From: Gammaproteobacteria bacterium
Lineage (GTDB): Bacteria > Pseudomonadota > Gammaproteobacteria > Chromatiales > Chromatiaceae
Direction: 5' to 3'
DNA length: 6,423 nucleotides
Assembly (NCBI GenBank): GCA_020630035.1
Contig: JAHDCB010000093.1
Coordinates: 1-6,423 of the forward strand
Positions 5,283 through 6,423 of the stretch are shown here, one piece after another; within the stretch, counting starts at the first letter, position 1; each line of letters begins with the position of its first letter. Both the position numbers and the translations under genes were made by a program. The notes under the pieces were generated by a model. The model saw nothing but the letters and a program-made list of their open reading frames with translations, made no database searches and was not told the origin of the DNA.

Positions 5283-6265
5283 GTAACAGCTGCAGCAGAA
5301 ACAGATGTTGGCTCTGCCTGCGAGTGCAGACCCAGTCGATCAAATAATTGTCGATCCTGATCCGCTTCAGGATTGTCCGTGGTTAACAGTCGCTCACCGT
5401 AAAAGATAGAGTTAGCCCCGGCCATAAAGCACAATGCCTGCATTTCGTCACCCATCTCAGTACGACCCGCAGATAAACGCACATAACTCTGTGGCATCAG
5501 GATACGAGCAACCGCGATGGTGCGCACGAAATCAAGTGAATCGACCTGATCTGCATCGTATAAAGGTGTACCGGCCACCGGCACCAGTTGGTTAATCGGT
5601 ACTGATTCAGGATGTTCCGGCAGGTTCGCCAGTTCCTGCAGCAAACGTGCACGATCACGCGGCTGCTCACCCAGACCGAGGATGCCTCCGGAACATACCT
5701 TAATCCCGGCATCGCGCACATGTTGCAGCGTATCCAACCGATCATCAAAGGTACGGGTACTGATCACCTGGCCATAAAATTCGCGCGATGTATCCAGATT
5801 ATGATTGTAATAATCCAACCCGGCTTCGCTCAGCCGTGCGCTTTGTTCTGCACTCAACATACCCAGGGTAACGCAGGTTTCCATCCCCAGATCGCGCACC
5901 GCCTGGATCATGTCAATCACCTTATCCAGGCTTTTATCAGTCGGGTTGCGCCAGGCGGCACCCATACAAAAGCGCGTGGAGCCCTGGTCTTTCGCAGCCT
6001 GGGCGGCAGCAACCACCTCCGGCAATGACATCAGCTTTTCGCGTTCTAGCCCGGTCTGGTGCCGGGCACTTTGCGAGCAATAGCCGCAATCTTCAGGACA
6101 GGCACCGGTTTTAATTGATAGCAATGTACTAACCTGGACTTCGTTCGGATCAAAGTTTGCACGATGCACGGTTTGTGCCTGAAATAACAAATCATTAAAT
6201 GACAGGCCATATAGTGCCTGTATTTCAGCCAGGGTCCAATCGTGTCGCAAAGCAGTGGTGGACAT
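5279..6265 (-). CDS. bioB: Biotin synthase BioB (radical SAM)
   Basis: A 328-residue radical SAM enzyme that inserts sulfur into dethiobiotin to form biotin, the last step of biotin synthesis, in the cytoplasm. The SAM-binding [4Fe-4S] cluster motif is GACPEDCGYC, with Cys56, Cys60 and Cys63. The [2Fe-2S] sulfur-donor cluster ligands are all present: Cys100, Cys131, Cys191 and Arg263 (in YVRLSAGR). Each is offset by +3 from the E. coli residues, which shows near-colinearity. YNHNLDTS (153-160) is the conserved substrate-binding segment. The frame extends upstream to a TTG at 6298, but the ATG giving MSTTALRHDW is preferred because AAGGA lies 8 bases before it and the family starts there. Its stop overlaps the ribonuclease start. 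No other bio gene is in the window, and no BirA-type operator is recognisable upstream. Confidence 0.98.
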   Translation of the reverse strand: MSTTALRHDWTLAEIQALYGLSFNDLLFQAQTVHRANFDPNEVQVSTLLSIKTGACPEDCGYCSQSARHQTGLEREKLMSLPEVVAAAQAAKDQGSTRFCMGAAWRNPTDKSLDKVIDMIQAVRDLGMETCVTLGMLSAEQSARLSEAGLDYYNHNLDTSREFYGQVISTRTFDDRLDTLQHVRDAGIKVCSGGILGLGEQPRDRARLLQELANLPEHPESVPINQLVPVAGTPLYDADQVDSLDFVRTIAVARILMPQSYVRLSAGRTEMGDEMQALCFMAGANSIFYGERLLTTDNPEADQDRQLFDRLGLHSQAEPTSVSAAAVT

Positions 6266-6299
6266 GCCATGAGTCCTTTCAGTAAGAAGGAGCACCAAT

Positions 6300-6319
6300 G
6301 AAAAAGACTGTGCTTTTTC
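6300..6319. repeat. Inverted repeat in the bioB 5' leader region
   Basis: Seven-base perfect arms GAAAAAG (6300-6306) and CTTTTTC (6313-6319) enclose a 6-base loop, 34 bases upstream of the bioB ATG. The stem is A/T-rich and therefore weak. It could be a remnant terminator, a leader hairpin or a chance pairing. Confidence 0.35.
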
Positions 6320-6346
6320 GCCTCGCCTTTGCTAGGGGGTGTTCTC

Positions 6347-6367
6347 AATCAGCTTCAAGGCTTGATT
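6347..6367. repeat. Imperfect inverted repeat upstream of bioB
   Basis: AATCAGC (6347-6353) pairs with GCTTGATT (6360-6367) with one bulged base around a 6-base loop (TTCAAG). It lies in the 158-base region before bioB, which otherwise shows no gene or convincing promoter that I can support. A regulatory or repeat-element role is possible but unproven. Confidence 0.3.
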
Positions 6368-6423
6368 CTGGCCCTTTTCTGCGCTGACTGTGTTGCAATT
6401 CGTCGCAATAGAACGACTATTAC

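Larger units (their letters stand above)
6298..6387 (+). other. Doubtful 29-codon ORF with a strong Shine-Dalgarno, divergent to bioB
   Basis: An ATG on the plus strand is preceded by AAGGAG (6286-6291) at good spacing (6 bases) and opens a 29-codon frame beginning MKKTVLFRLAF and ending at TGA (6385-6387). The sequence lies opposite the bioB leader. The start signal is better than expected by chance, but the peptide matches no family that I recognise and no promoter is evident. It could be a leader-like peptide, the remnant of a divergent gene, or a coincidence. Confidence 0.15.

Noticed and set aside
6332..6423. Minus-strand frame open from the window edge to TAG at 6332-6334, ending in ALKLIENTP
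   Set aside because: It could be the tail of an upstream gene, but about 30 codons without a motif are not enough; a second frame is open over much of the same stretch.
6266..6423. BirA operator upstream of bioB
   Set aside because: No long spaced inverted repeat resembling the enterobacterial bio operator is visible.
1..6423. tRNA, rRNA, CRISPR array or insertion sequence
   Set aside because: No cloverleaf-like segment, regularly spaced direct repeats, rRNA-like stretch or transposase-like reading frame was seen.

Overview
The window looks like chromosomal DNA of a moderately G+C-rich gammaproteobacterium. The protein types support this: a BioB with every cluster ligand in E. coli-like spacing, a short unimodular QueF, a cytochrome c5-like protein and a CcmI-type TPR protein. 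This is inferred from protein character only; no species can be named. Every convincing gene is on the minus strand, so transcription runs from high to low coordinates.

Layout in the direction of transcription. A 158-base leader region (6266-6423) holds two small inverted repeats and a doubtful plus-strand mini-ORF. Next come bioB (biotin synthase) and, overlapping it by 4 bases, an RNB-domain exoribonuclease of RNase II type. A 186-base gap with three consecutive strong inverted repeats follows. The one nearest the next gene may act as a terminator. Then comes a tight cluster: a membrane-anchored monohaem cytochrome c with a GTG start, queF (overlapping by 4 bases), a CcmI-like TPR protein (5-base gap) and a short-chain dehydrogenase/reductase (54-base gap). 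After a 216-base, more A+T-rich spacer comes the start of a type II toxin-antitoxin pair: a complete ribbon-helix-helix antitoxin and the first 18 codons of its presumed toxin, cut by the left edge.

How the genes may work together. BioB makes biotin and the RNB protein degrades RNA. Their stop/start overlap implies coupled translation, with no obvious metabolic link. In the second cluster, QueF makes preQ1 for queuosine tRNA modification. The cytochrome is a periplasm-facing electron carrier, and the CcmI-like protein has the features of a c-type cytochrome maturation chaperone, so these two may be linked. The SDR resembles pteridine-reductase-like SDRs and lacks the usual catalytic serine. 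The toxin-antitoxin module looks like a separate accessory unit.

Most of the window is ordinary housekeeping content. The points most worth a second look are the three-hairpin spacer, the bioB-ribonuclease overlap with its non-E. coli-like RNase II architecture, the cytochrome-queF-ccmI-like-SDR cluster, and the SDR active site.
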